A DNA stretch of 5,873 bases from an uncultured Saprospiraceae bacterium (GTDB lineage Bacteria > Bacteroidota > Bacteroidia > Chitinophagales > Saprospiraceae). Made by a program: the position numbers and the translations under genes. Shown one piece after another: positions 1-5,847 of this stretch. Below the pieces are notes generated by a model, which ran no database searches, was not told where the DNA came from, and was given only the letters and a program-made list of their open reading frames with translations. The stretch is taken from the NCBI GenBank assembly GCA_937959095.1, contig CALGLY010000381.1:1-5873 (forward strand). Reading direction: 5' to 3'. How positions within the stretch are numbered: the first letter of the stretch is position 1; each line of letters begins with the position of its first letter.

Positions 1-2002
1 TACCGTGTGCCAATAAGTAATTCCCTTTCAGTTTATCTGCGAAATAAATCGGGGAATTATCCTTGTACCCATCTGGATTTTCCTTTAATGTTCGCATGAA
101 ACGCTCTGTGTAGATGGTATCATACCACTTCCAGCTTGTCACAGGTGCCACCGCAATAGCTGCTTTGAAGACATCGTTACCTTTTAGTAAACAAAGTGAA
201 GACATATAGCCGCCATAGCTCCAGCCAAAAATTCCAATACGATTCTTATCCGTATAGGACAGGTTGCCTAAATATTTTGCTGCTTCTATTTGGTCGATGG
301 TTTCGTAATGACCAAGTTTCTGATAAGTTATTTTTTTGAAGCCTTCTCCACGTCCACCTGTCCCGCGATTATCCACACAAGCTACGATGAAGCCCTGCTG
401 CGCCAACATCTGAAACCACCAATAATTGGCACTTTTCCAACTATCGGTCACTTGTTGGCTACCTGGCCCGCCATAGAGATACATGAATACGGGATACTCC
501 TTCGATTCTGTGAAATCAGCAGGTTTTATCATCCAGCCATTGAGTTCTACATTCTCGCTCGTCTTGAAGTCGAAAAATTCTACGGGCGTAGTGCCTTTAT
601 TCTTTTGAAGCCCTGCAAGGCGTGCATTGTTTTCTAGTTCGCGGCTTAGTTTGCCCTCGCGCGTGTATACTGCGTAAGTAGGCGCACTATTAATGGTAGA
701 ATGTGTCAGTACAAAATAATCGAAGGTATTACTAAATTCTGCAACATTCCAGCCTGCTTTCTTCGAGAGTTGCCTTTCTTTTTTGCCTTTCAGATTGGCC
801 GTATAAATGTGTCGGCGCATAGCCGATTCTTTCCCTGCTTGATAGAAAATCGAGCCATTCTCTTCATCTATGCCATAGAAGTCGCTTACATCCCAATTCC
901 CCTTCGTGAGTTGACGCTTCATCTTACCCTTCATGCTGTAGAGGTAGATGTGTTTCCAGCCATCGCGCTCGCTCGTCATCACGAATTCTTTCCCATTTTT
1001 CAGGAACGAAATATCATCTAAGATATCTTCGCTGATGTATTGCTCCTCTACTTCTTTATGTAATAAGGTCGTTCTACCACTTTTAGCATTCGCCAATAAC
1101 AGCTCCAGTTCGTTCTGATGCCGATTCATGCGGAAGACACAAAGCGTATTCGGGTCTTGTGTCCAACGGATGCGCGGCAAATACATTTCTTCTGCGCCGC
1201 CTGTATCTACTTGTTTCGTTTTTCTATTGTCGAGATTGTAAATATGTGCTGTCACTACTGAATTTGCCTCACCTACTTTCGGATACTTAAAAGTCACGTG
1301 TTCAGGGTACAAATCATCATTGTACATCTGCATTGTGAATTCCTTCACTGCACTTTCATCGAAACGCACAAAGGCGATTTTCTTCCCATCAGGCGACCAC
1401 TCGAAGCCACGAACTAATACGAATTCCTCTTCATATACCCAATCCGACGCTCCATTGATAATGTGGTTATATTTGCCATCTTTCGTGACTTGAGTTACTT
1501 TGTCCGTCTTCAAGTCCTTATAATACAAATTATTATCCTGCACAAAAGCTACCTTATCTGCCGCAGGATTGAAGGTCGCATACATCTGCTTTCCTCCATC
1601 AAAAAGTGCCTTTAGGCTCTTTGATTTTTTATCCCAAACAAAATAATTAGCTCTACTCGAATGACGATAAATCGGTTCGGTACTAGTACTAATGAGCATC
1701 TTGCTTTCATCTTCACTAAAGGAATAACTATCCAAGCCATCCGCTAATAACGCCTTATCTTTTAGCTCATTAATATCAAAAACGGTCTTCGTGAAATTGC
1801 CCGAAGTAAAGTCATATTCTTGCACTTTTCCTTCTTCTAGGCGTGTGTAGCTTTTACCATCATTCAGAAAATCAAAGCCTGAAACGCGGCGTGCAAATAC
1901 ACTATAAGTTTCCCAAATATCCTCTAGCGTAATCGCATCTTGCGCGAAGGTGCTAGGAATACTTAAGGCTATCAATCCGATAATCAGAAACAACCTTTTC
2001 AT
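1..2002 (-). CDS. dpp4: Dipeptidyl peptidase IV-like S9B serine peptidase, secreted (3' end beyond the window)
   Basis: Exported prolyl dipeptidase expected to release N-terminal Xaa-Pro/Xaa-Ala dipeptides from peptides in the periplasm or at the cell surface. The visible part is 667 codons, unbroken from ATG at 2002 to the left edge. Residues 1-20 form a signal peptide ending STFA|QD. The beta-propeller (DPPIV_N) follows and carries DWVYEEE at 187-193, the acidic motif that holds the substrate N-terminus, then a YPKVGEANS-type segment. The alpha/beta-hydrolase domain has YGGPGSQQ (Tyr510, probable oxyanion Tyr), DNRGTGGRG and GWSYGGY with nucleophile Ser595. The sequence stops at LLAHG, immediately before the expected ADDNVH-type catalytic Asp; the His is also outside. 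The segment after the serine (IAVAPV, then YTERFMRT) resembles DPP IV more than prolyl tripeptidyl peptidase. Family members are about 700-740 residues, so roughly 50-70 residues are missing. It is divergent from the LytTR gene. No frameshift is seen. Confidence 0.95.
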   Translation of the reverse strand, partial: MKRLFLIIGLIALSIPSTFAQDAITLEDIWETYSVFARRVSGFDFLNDGKSYTRLEEGKVQEYDFTSGNFTKTVFDINELKDKALLADGLDSYSFSEDESKMLISTSTEPIYRHSSRANYFVWDKKSKSLKALFDGGKQMYATFNPAADKVAFVQDNNLYYKDLKTDKVTQVTKDGKYNHIINGASDWVYEEEFVLVRGFEWSPDGKKIAFVRFDESAVKEFTMQMYNDDLYPEHVTFKYPKVGEANSVVTAHIYNLDNRKTKQVDTGGAEEMYLPRIRWTQDPNTLCVFRMNRHQNELELLLANAKSGRTTLLHKEVEEQYISEDILDDISFLKNGKEFVMTSERDGWKHIYLYSMKGKMKRQLTKGNWDVSDFYGIDEENGSIFYQAGKESAMRRHIYTANLKGKKERQLSKKAGWNVAEFSNTFDYFVLTHSTINSAPTYAVYTREGKLSRELENNARLAGLQKNKGTTPVEFFDFKTSENVELNGWMIKPADFTESKEYPVFMYLYGGPGSQQVTDSWKSANYWWFQMLAQQGFIVACVDNRGTGGRGEGFKKITYQKLGHYETIDQIEAAKYLGNLSYTDKNRIGIFGWSYGGYMSSLCLLKGNDVFKAAIAVAPVTSWKWYDTIYTERFMRTLKENPDGYKDNSPIYFADKLKGNYLLAHG

Positions 2003-2038
2003 GTTGAGTGATTTGTTTAGTTAGTAGATAGAAACGCC

Positions 2039-2046
2039 CAAAAGTA
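2039..2046 (-). promoter_or_regulatory. Probable -7 promoter box of the dipeptidyl peptidase gene
   Basis: Read on the minus strand this is TACTTTTG, an exact match to the Bacteroidota -7 consensus TAnnTTTG. It ends 36 bases before the ATG at 2002, which would give an untranslated leader of about 30 bases. I see no good TTG/TTTG -33 element 17-23 bases further upstream, so only half of the promoter is supported. Confidence 0.55.
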
Positions 2047-2050
2047 CGAA

Positions 2051-2083
2051 ATATCTATTTGAGAAGGAGAAAGGATATCTATT
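2051..2083. repeat. 9-bp direct repeat with 24-bp period in the divergent intergenic region
   Basis: ATATCTATT occurs at 2051-2059 and again at 2075-2083. The similarity runs a little further (ATATCTATTTGAGAA against ATATCTATTAGAAAA, 13 of 15 identical). The pair lies just upstream of the peptidase -7 box, where an activator or repressor could bind, and between the peptidase and the LytTR regulator gene. LytTR proteins bind paired direct repeats, which makes this a candidate operator. The region is AT-rich, so chance repetition is possible. The rest of the 2003-2236 gap shows only a small ATTAG-AAAAA-CTAAT palindrome (2081-2095) and no clear promoter for the LytTR gene. Confidence 0.4.
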
Positions 2084-2236
2084 AGAAAAACTAATGCCTC
2101 TTTAGATTTATGAAACAAGGAATTATTGAATAGCTGTTCATATCTTGCAGACCTATAAGTAAAACGAAATCAATAACTAGCCTAAAATGACTAATTTATT
2201 CTTCCACTTTGCCTAATCGTTTTAATTCATATTGAA

Positions 2237-2998
2237 ATGCCTTTTGTACCACATATCAAATATCATTTATTAATTGGTTTCGTACTAGGTCTATGGATTT
2301 ATATCTTCCTTATTGCTATTGGTCCCTTCGATGTTTCTCCATTGAGTTTTCATCGGCGAGTAGAATCCCAATTGGCTTATGCTTTGTTTTTCTGTTTGTC
2401 TTACTATTGCATCATTCCGATTCAGAATAAGATCTATAAAAAATTCATTCATTGGAATATTTTAGCAGAACTCATACTTATTGTAATTGTTTGTTTAATC
2501 TGTTTTTTTCCATGCTATGTATATTATAAATCCGATTGGGTTTTAGGCGAATATTCTTTAATGCGATTTATTGGGTTCACTTATTTGCCTTTTATGTTGA
2601 TAATACTGCCGCTTATTTTTTTTGCCCGATGGAGTGTTTTTAAATACGGAACAAAACCTCAAAAGGAGGGGAAAAAAATTTTACTTTCAGGAGAAAATCA
2701 TTTAGATGTTTTGAATATTCCGCTTGCTGATTTGATCTGTGTAAAAAGTGCTAGTAACTATGTCGAAATAAACTATCAGAAAAATGGCGAACTCCACAAA
2801 AAACTTTTAAGAACTACCACCAAAAAAGTACTAGAAGAAGTACCCAATTTAGTCCGAATCCATAGGTCTTGCCTCATCAATCCGATGCACTTTATCGAAT
2901 GGAAGAATAGCAAAACCCTCTCTTTGACGCATGTAGAAGTAGCCGTTTCCGATACGTATAAAAAACAGCTTTCTGCACTGCCTCAATTTCGTCCCTAA
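2237..2998 (+). CDS. Membrane-anchored LytTR-family DNA-binding regulator
   Basis: Predicted one-component transcription regulator of 253 residues. The N-terminal half has four hydrophobic helices at about 11-29, 46-62, 76-97 and 111-130, which should hold it in the inner membrane. A short basic linker (about 131-147) leads to a C-terminal LytTR domain at about 148-250. Its hallmarks are the strand around IPLADLICVKSASNYVEI (161-178), the RTTTKKVLEEVP helix, and RIHRSCLINP, the typical LytTR core that contacts DNA. There is no receiver (REC) domain and no conserved phospho-acceptor Asp, and no sensor kinase gene is beside it. The ATG at 2237 is the first in-frame Met; no ribosome-binding site is evident, as is usual in this phylum. 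It is divergent from the peptidase gene and 97 bp upstream of the serine hydrolase gene on the same strand. The signal sensed by the membrane part is unknown. Confidence 0.9.
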   Translation: MPFVPHIKYHLLIGFVLGLWIYIFLIAIGPFDVSPLSFHRRVESQLAYALFFCLSYYCIIPIQNKIYKKFIHWNILAELILIVIVCLICFFPCYVYYKSDWVLGEYSLMRFIGFTYLPFMLIILPLIFFARWSVFKYGTKPQKEGKKILLSGENHLDVLNIPLADLICVKSASNYVEINYQKNGELHKKLLRTTTKKVLEEVPNLVRIHRSCLINPMHFIEWKNSKTLSLTHVEVAVSDTYKKQLSALPQFRP

Positions 2999-3052
2999 TA
3001 GCCTAGAATTCGCCCCTTTCCACTATTTTCTCTGGTTTTACTCCCAGAATTG

Positions 3053-3091
3053 ATTCAAATTTGAATTTTTATAAATTAGTAAATTTGAATT
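3053..3091. repeat. 14-bp perfect palindrome and 11-bp direct repeat before the serine hydrolase gene
   Basis: ATTCAAATTTGAAT (3053-3066) is a perfect 14-bp palindrome. Its right part, AAATTTGAATT (3057-3067), recurs exactly at 3081-3091, so the copies start 24 bp apart with a 13-bp gap. The second copy overlaps the candidate -7 box. The arrangement fits either a dimeric operator on the palindrome or a tandem-site binder such as a LytTR protein. The bases are all A/T-rich, which lowers the weight of the match. Confidence 0.5.
3060..3087 (+). promoter_or_regulatory. Candidate promoter of the serine hydrolase gene
   Basis: TAAATTTG at 3080-3087 matches the Bacteroidota -7 consensus TAnnTTTG exactly, and TTTG at 3060-3063 can serve as the -33 element. 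The spacer is 16 bp, slightly below the usual 17-23. Transcription would start near 3091, only about 5 bases before the ATG at 3096, so the mRNA would be almost leaderless. Alternatively the match is a by-product of AT richness and the gene is read through from the LytTR gene upstream. Confidence 0.4.
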
Positions 3092-3095
3092 AATA

Positions 3096-4199
3096 ATGAG
3101 TCATCTTCGATTGTTTATAACACTTTTCTTGTTCTCCTACTCCACCCTTCATGCACAAAAATCCGCTGCCCCCGAAGATTTATCTAGCGAGGATTTCACT
3201 AAAATAGAAGCCCTCCTAGATGCCTATATAACGAAGTATAATGTTCCTGCGATGAGCGTAGCGATTGTGAGTGATGGAGTCTCTAATTTTATCCATAAAG
3301 GCACCTTTGCTCGCGCCTCGAATAAAAAAGTGGACGAACATTCTGTTTTTCAAATCGCCTCCGTTTCCAAACCCTTAACAGGCATCATTATCAATCAGCT
3401 TTTGATGGAAGGAAAATTACAAGCCGATGCCTCCATTACAAACTATTTGCCTTCTAGTTATTCGCAGAAAACGCTTGCTAAATTGAAGCCCATTAAGGTG
3501 CGCGATTTGCTGCATCATCGTTCTGGTTTACCTGGCGATAGTCCAACCTTGAGGAGGAAAAGAAAGGGTAATAAGGCGTTCATTTACGATTATAGCGATT
3601 TGGATTTTGAAAAAGACCTAAAGAAAATACGTATCAAAAAAAGGGGCGAATATAGCTATTCCAACTTTGGCTTTGCCTTGCTAGGCTACCTCGCAGAACG
3701 CGCTACAGGCAAAACCTATGAACAGCTCTTGCAAACCTATGTAGGAGAGCGATATAATTTATCGCAAACCTCAACAAGCGTACTAAATCCTGAAAACTTG
3801 GTAACTGCCTATCGAAAAGATAAGCGACTATTGGAAATAGAACCTTGGGTAATGGGTAAATTAGTACCGCCTTCTGGTATTTTTAGTACTAGTGCGGATT
3901 TATCCAACTTACTACTGGAACAACTCAAGGCATATAAAGAGAAAAAGAAAAGTAGCTTGATTTTGACCAATGATATGCGCGCTATCATAGATAATACAAC
4001 CGTTAAATACGGCTATGGCATTGTTCAATTTGGAAGTATGGGCGTATATGGACACTCTGGGGAAATGGATGGCTTTGCAGCAGATTATTCCATCTATCCA
4101 AATGCTCAAAAAGGAATCGTTATCCTCTCTTCTTGCTCTGGTGATGAAATGAAACGATTAGCCAGAGATATTGCGCGCATTGTTTATGAGGTGAAGTAG
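3096..4199 (+). CDS. Secreted class C beta-lactamase-fold serine hydrolase
   Basis: Penicillin-recognising-fold protein of 367 residues, in the family of class C beta-lactamases, DD-peptidases and esterases (Pfam Beta-lactamase, PF00144). Residues 1-20 form a signal peptide ending TLHA|QK, so the enzyme acts in the periplasm or outside. The active-site motifs are in order: SVSK (Ser89 nucleophile, Lys92), YSN at 188-190, and HSG at 320-322 in the place of KTG. HSG and the whole layout are common in the esterase/peptidase-like branch and do not imply antibiotic resistance. RDLLHHRSGLP (136-146) is a further family signature, and GKLVPPSGIFSTSADLSNLL matches the family's PSGGlxST region. A Lys/Arg-rich stretch (153-183) sits between these. 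The ATG at 3096 gives a complete signal peptide and is the only sensible start. The substrate cannot be named; peptidoglycan stem peptides, D-amino-acid peptides or esters are all possible. It lies downstream of the LytTR gene and converges on the FGase-like gene. Confidence 0.93.
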   Translation: MSHLRLFITLFLFSYSTLHAQKSAAPEDLSSEDFTKIEALLDAYITKYNVPAMSVAIVSDGVSNFIHKGTFARASNKKVDEHSVFQIASVSKPLTGIIINQLLMEGKLQADASITNYLPSSYSQKTLAKLKPIKVRDLLHHRSGLPGDSPTLRRKRKGNKAFIYDYSDLDFEKDLKKIRIKKRGEYSYSNFGFALLGYLAERATGKTYEQLLQTYVGERYNLSQTSTSVLNPENLVTAYRKDKRLLEIEPWVMGKLVPPSGIFSTSADLSNLLLEQLKAYKEKKKSSLILTNDMRAIIDNTTVKYGYGIVQFGSMGVYGHSGEMDGFAADYSIYPNAQKGIVILSSCSGDEMKRLARDIARIVYEVK

Positions 4200-4205
4200 T
4201 TTTTA

Positions 4206-4272
4206 TTTTTTTGAACGCAGAGGCGTGGAGTATTTTTTCTACTATTTCTCCGCGTCTCCGCGTTCAAAAAAA
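4206..4272. repeat. Imperfect inverted repeat (25-bp arms) between convergent genes
   Basis: The left arm 4206-4230 and right arm 4248-4272 are complementary at 22 of 25 positions around a 17-base T-rich loop. The core is GAACGCAGAGGCGTGGAG against CTCCGCGTCTCCGCGTTC; two of the three mismatches become G-U pairs in plus-strand RNA. It starts 6 bases after the stop of the serine hydrolase gene and ends 40 bases before the stop of the FGase-like gene, so it probably limits transcription from both sides. The polarity is odd: seven T residues precede the stem and seven A residues follow it on both strands, so there is no U-tract after the hairpin as a standard intrinsic terminator needs. The GC-rich core in AT-rich flanks suggests a dispersed intergenic repeat that may have been recruited as a transcript end. 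Confidence 0.75.
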
Positions 4273-4312
4273 TTGCATGTGAAATTGTACAATCTTAGTT
4301 TACAATGCGATA

Positions 4313-5626
4313 CTAATGCGACAAAGGAATGGCTGTACCTGACATCACACCCAAGTGATTGCGATGCAGAATGGATACATGATAATTATCCGCTCCTACT
4401 TTAGTGAAAGGAACGGTAGTCACACCATCCACATCTACGACATCGCCATCGCGTTGTAAGAGTGCAGCACGTCTGCTCAAAATAGTACTTGGTGTAGTAG
4501 CATCCCTCAATTCTACGACCACCCAATCCACAATAGCATCATTGCCTGTTACACTAAATACGCCAGATTTAACACTACTATTAGCGTTTTCTATACCTGT
4601 GATACCCCGTGCTGTATAAGGTTCCGTACTTGGAAGAATATTATTAGTCCGAAGATTATCGTCCATGAGTATACCATTTATAGCCCCTTGCAAAAACACC
4701 TTTGGGGATAGTTGTATCAAGCATTGTTCATCATATTGATAATCCATATATTGCTTTGCGGTAGTAGCCAAAGCCTCTGCAATGGCTTGTGTTTGAAACT
4801 CCCGAGCTTGCCTATTCATTTCGATTTGTATTGCATCAATATTTCCTCCATTATCTCGCGAGCCATGTCTTACTGTATTATAACCTCCACTGAAATAAGC
4901 ATCACCAATAGCGGGTGCTGGATCATTTATGCTAGGTACAGAAGCAAAACCTGCATTATCCAGTAAAGTGCCGAAGCTATTTGTTCCCCTTAGCAATTCT
5001 GCATGTGTATGCCCATTCACATTATCCCCTACTAGGGTTCGGATACTGCTTTCTTCAATATAAGTGATCGTGTTGAGTGTAGCATCTGACAACCGTAACT
5101 CTGCCCCCGATAGAAGATACCCTAATTCCACCCGTTGAATAGTGTGTCCATGACCATGTAAATCCAAAAATAACCCACGATTGTACTTTTGAATAGTTAG
5201 GTCTTTTGCAAGATCAATGAAGGCGTGATAATTGTACCATGCTTGCTCTACGGTGGGATTTCCATCCGCTGCTTCAGCAAGATCTCTATTGGCATCAAAC
5301 TTCTTTCGATGCAATAGATTGTTGATTAAATGCGGATAACACCCCGTTTGGTCATATATGGCATCATACATCCGCCGGCCTATGGTCTGCGTCCAACCAT
5401 CCTTTACTAATGTACCATAGCTCCTATCAGGAATTGTATCTGGTTCTAAACCTCCACCATGCGGCGTGGAAATGATGATTGGTAGTGTGCCAGGGCGATA
5501 TTCTACAAAACCTGTAGCATCATAGTAAATGTTGCCTGGGATGTAGGTCTGGGCATAAATAGTGCTCCCGCAAAGAAGAAAAATGTAACTCAGTATAAGC
5601 TTAAAGAAAATGCTAGATACTTTCAT
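4313..5626 (-). CDS. Secreted N-formylglutamate amidohydrolase-like zinc hydrolase with C-terminal Bacteroidota module
   Basis: Predicted exported metal-dependent amidohydrolase of 437 residues. I start it at ATG 5626, because this gives a normal signal peptide (MKVSS to about 25, IYA|QT); an in-frame GTG at 5659 would add 11 residues in front and spoil it. The catalytic part (about 40-295) carries the FGase-family (PF05013) motifs in order: ISTPHGGG (His56), FDANRDL (111-116), LFLDLHGHGH (His157) and IQIEMNR (Glu269). The two His and the Glu are the probable metal-binding and catalytic residues. After a linker with Cys302, residues about 308-437 form a separate beta-rich module with VDWVVVELRD (366-375), LLQRDGDVVDVDGV and HRNHLGVMS (421-429). 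I recognise these motifs from the C-terminal parts of Bacteroidota surface proteins. Classical HutG enzymes are cytosolic and act in histidine breakdown; the export and extra module make that role unlikely here. The true substrate is unknown. A weak -7-like TAAATTTA lies at 5671-5678. No type IX sorting domain is visible. Confidence 0.88.
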   Translation of the reverse strand: MKVSSIFFKLILSYIFLLCGSTIYAQTYIPGNIYYDATGFVEYRPGTLPIIISTPHGGGLEPDTIPDRSYGTLVKDGWTQTIGRRMYDAIYDQTGCYPHLINNLLHRKKFDANRDLAEAADGNPTVEQAWYNYHAFIDLAKDLTIQKYNRGLFLDLHGHGHTIQRVELGYLLSGAELRLSDATLNTITYIEESSIRTLVGDNVNGHTHAELLRGTNSFGTLLDNAGFASVPSINDPAPAIGDAYFSGGYNTVRHGSRDNGGNIDAIQIEMNRQAREFQTQAIAEALATTAKQYMDYQYDEQCLIQLSPKVFLQGAINGILMDDNLRTNNILPSTEPYTARGITGIENANSSVKSGVFSVTGNDAIVDWVVVELRDATTPSTILSRRAALLQRDGDVVDVDGVTTVPFTKVGADNYHVSILHRNHLGVMSGTAIPLSH

Positions 5627-5674
5627 GTCTAAGTATTTGTGTGGCTTATGAACTGGCACTTATTACATTGTAAA

Positions 5675-5782
5675 TTTAAATTTCTTTTGATAACGGTCCT
5701 TTATAAATGGCTGTCATCTACAAACGTGATTAAGAGTAAGATAACTCACTTTGTAACTGACCGTCATCAAAAGAAACTTAAA
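5675..5782. repeat. Long inverted repeat with 24-nt arms upstream of the FGase-like gene
   Basis: The left arm 5675-5698 and right arm 5759-5782 are complementary at 22 of 24 positions, extended by one more A-T pair outside (5674/5783), around a 60-base interior. Read toward the centre, the arms end in GGTC/GACC; their middle part is TCTTTTGAT against ATCAAAAGA. The interior contains a further partial copy, GGCTGTCATC at 5709-5718, exactly 50 bp before GACCGTCATC at 5759. No open frame of coding quality crosses it. It could be two operator half-sites, a structured 5' region of a transcript, or a small non-autonomous mobile repeat. I cannot choose between these. Confidence 0.65.
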
Positions 5783-5816
5783 TGGTTCTTTGACAATTTT
5801 TGCAAATCACGCACAG

Positions 5817-5847
5817 GTGGACGGTAGACTTTGGCTCGACTGTCCAC
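5817..5847. repeat. Hairpin-forming inverted repeat near the right edge
   Basis: GTGGACGGTAGA (5817-5828) pairs with TCGACTGTCCAC (5836-5847) over 12 positions with one A-G mismatch and one G-T pair, around a 7-base loop. No T-tract follows on either strand, so it is not a standard terminator. It shares the GACNGTC-like word with the nearby larger inverted repeat. The surrounding stretch from 5627 to the window end has no gene that I can support. Confidence 0.5.

Noticed and set aside
290..1021. Open frames on the plus strand at 290-637 and 701-1021
   Set aside because: They lie antisense inside the dipeptidyl peptidase gene, whose family motifs are continuous on the minus strand; their translations show no recognisable domain.
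3912..4109. Minus-strand open frame of 65 codons
   Set aside because: It is a shadow of the serine hydrolase gene, which has intact SxxK, YSN and HSG motifs on the plus strand.
3096..4199. Antibiotic-resistance beta-lactamase (AmpC)
   Set aside because: The fold is right, but HSG replaces KTG, and the family includes many peptidases and esterases; nothing in the context points to resistance.
4206..4272. Standard Rho-independent terminator
   Set aside because: The hairpin has no T-tract after the stem on either strand, so it was annotated as an inverted repeat with only a possible termination role.
4404..4966. Plus-strand open frames at 4404-4619 and 4712-4966
   Set aside because: Both are antisense to the FGase-like gene, and their translations are low-complexity or hydrophobic without family features.
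5627..5659. Longer start (GTG at 5659) for the FGase-like gene
   Set aside because: It would put eleven polar residues, including three histidine or lysine-rich positions, ahead of a normal signal peptide that begins exactly at ATG 5626.
5639..5827. Plus-strand open frame of 62 codons near the right edge
   Set aside because: It runs through both arms of the inverted repeat, has no domain-like sequence and no promoter, and its start lies close to the opposing FGase-like start.
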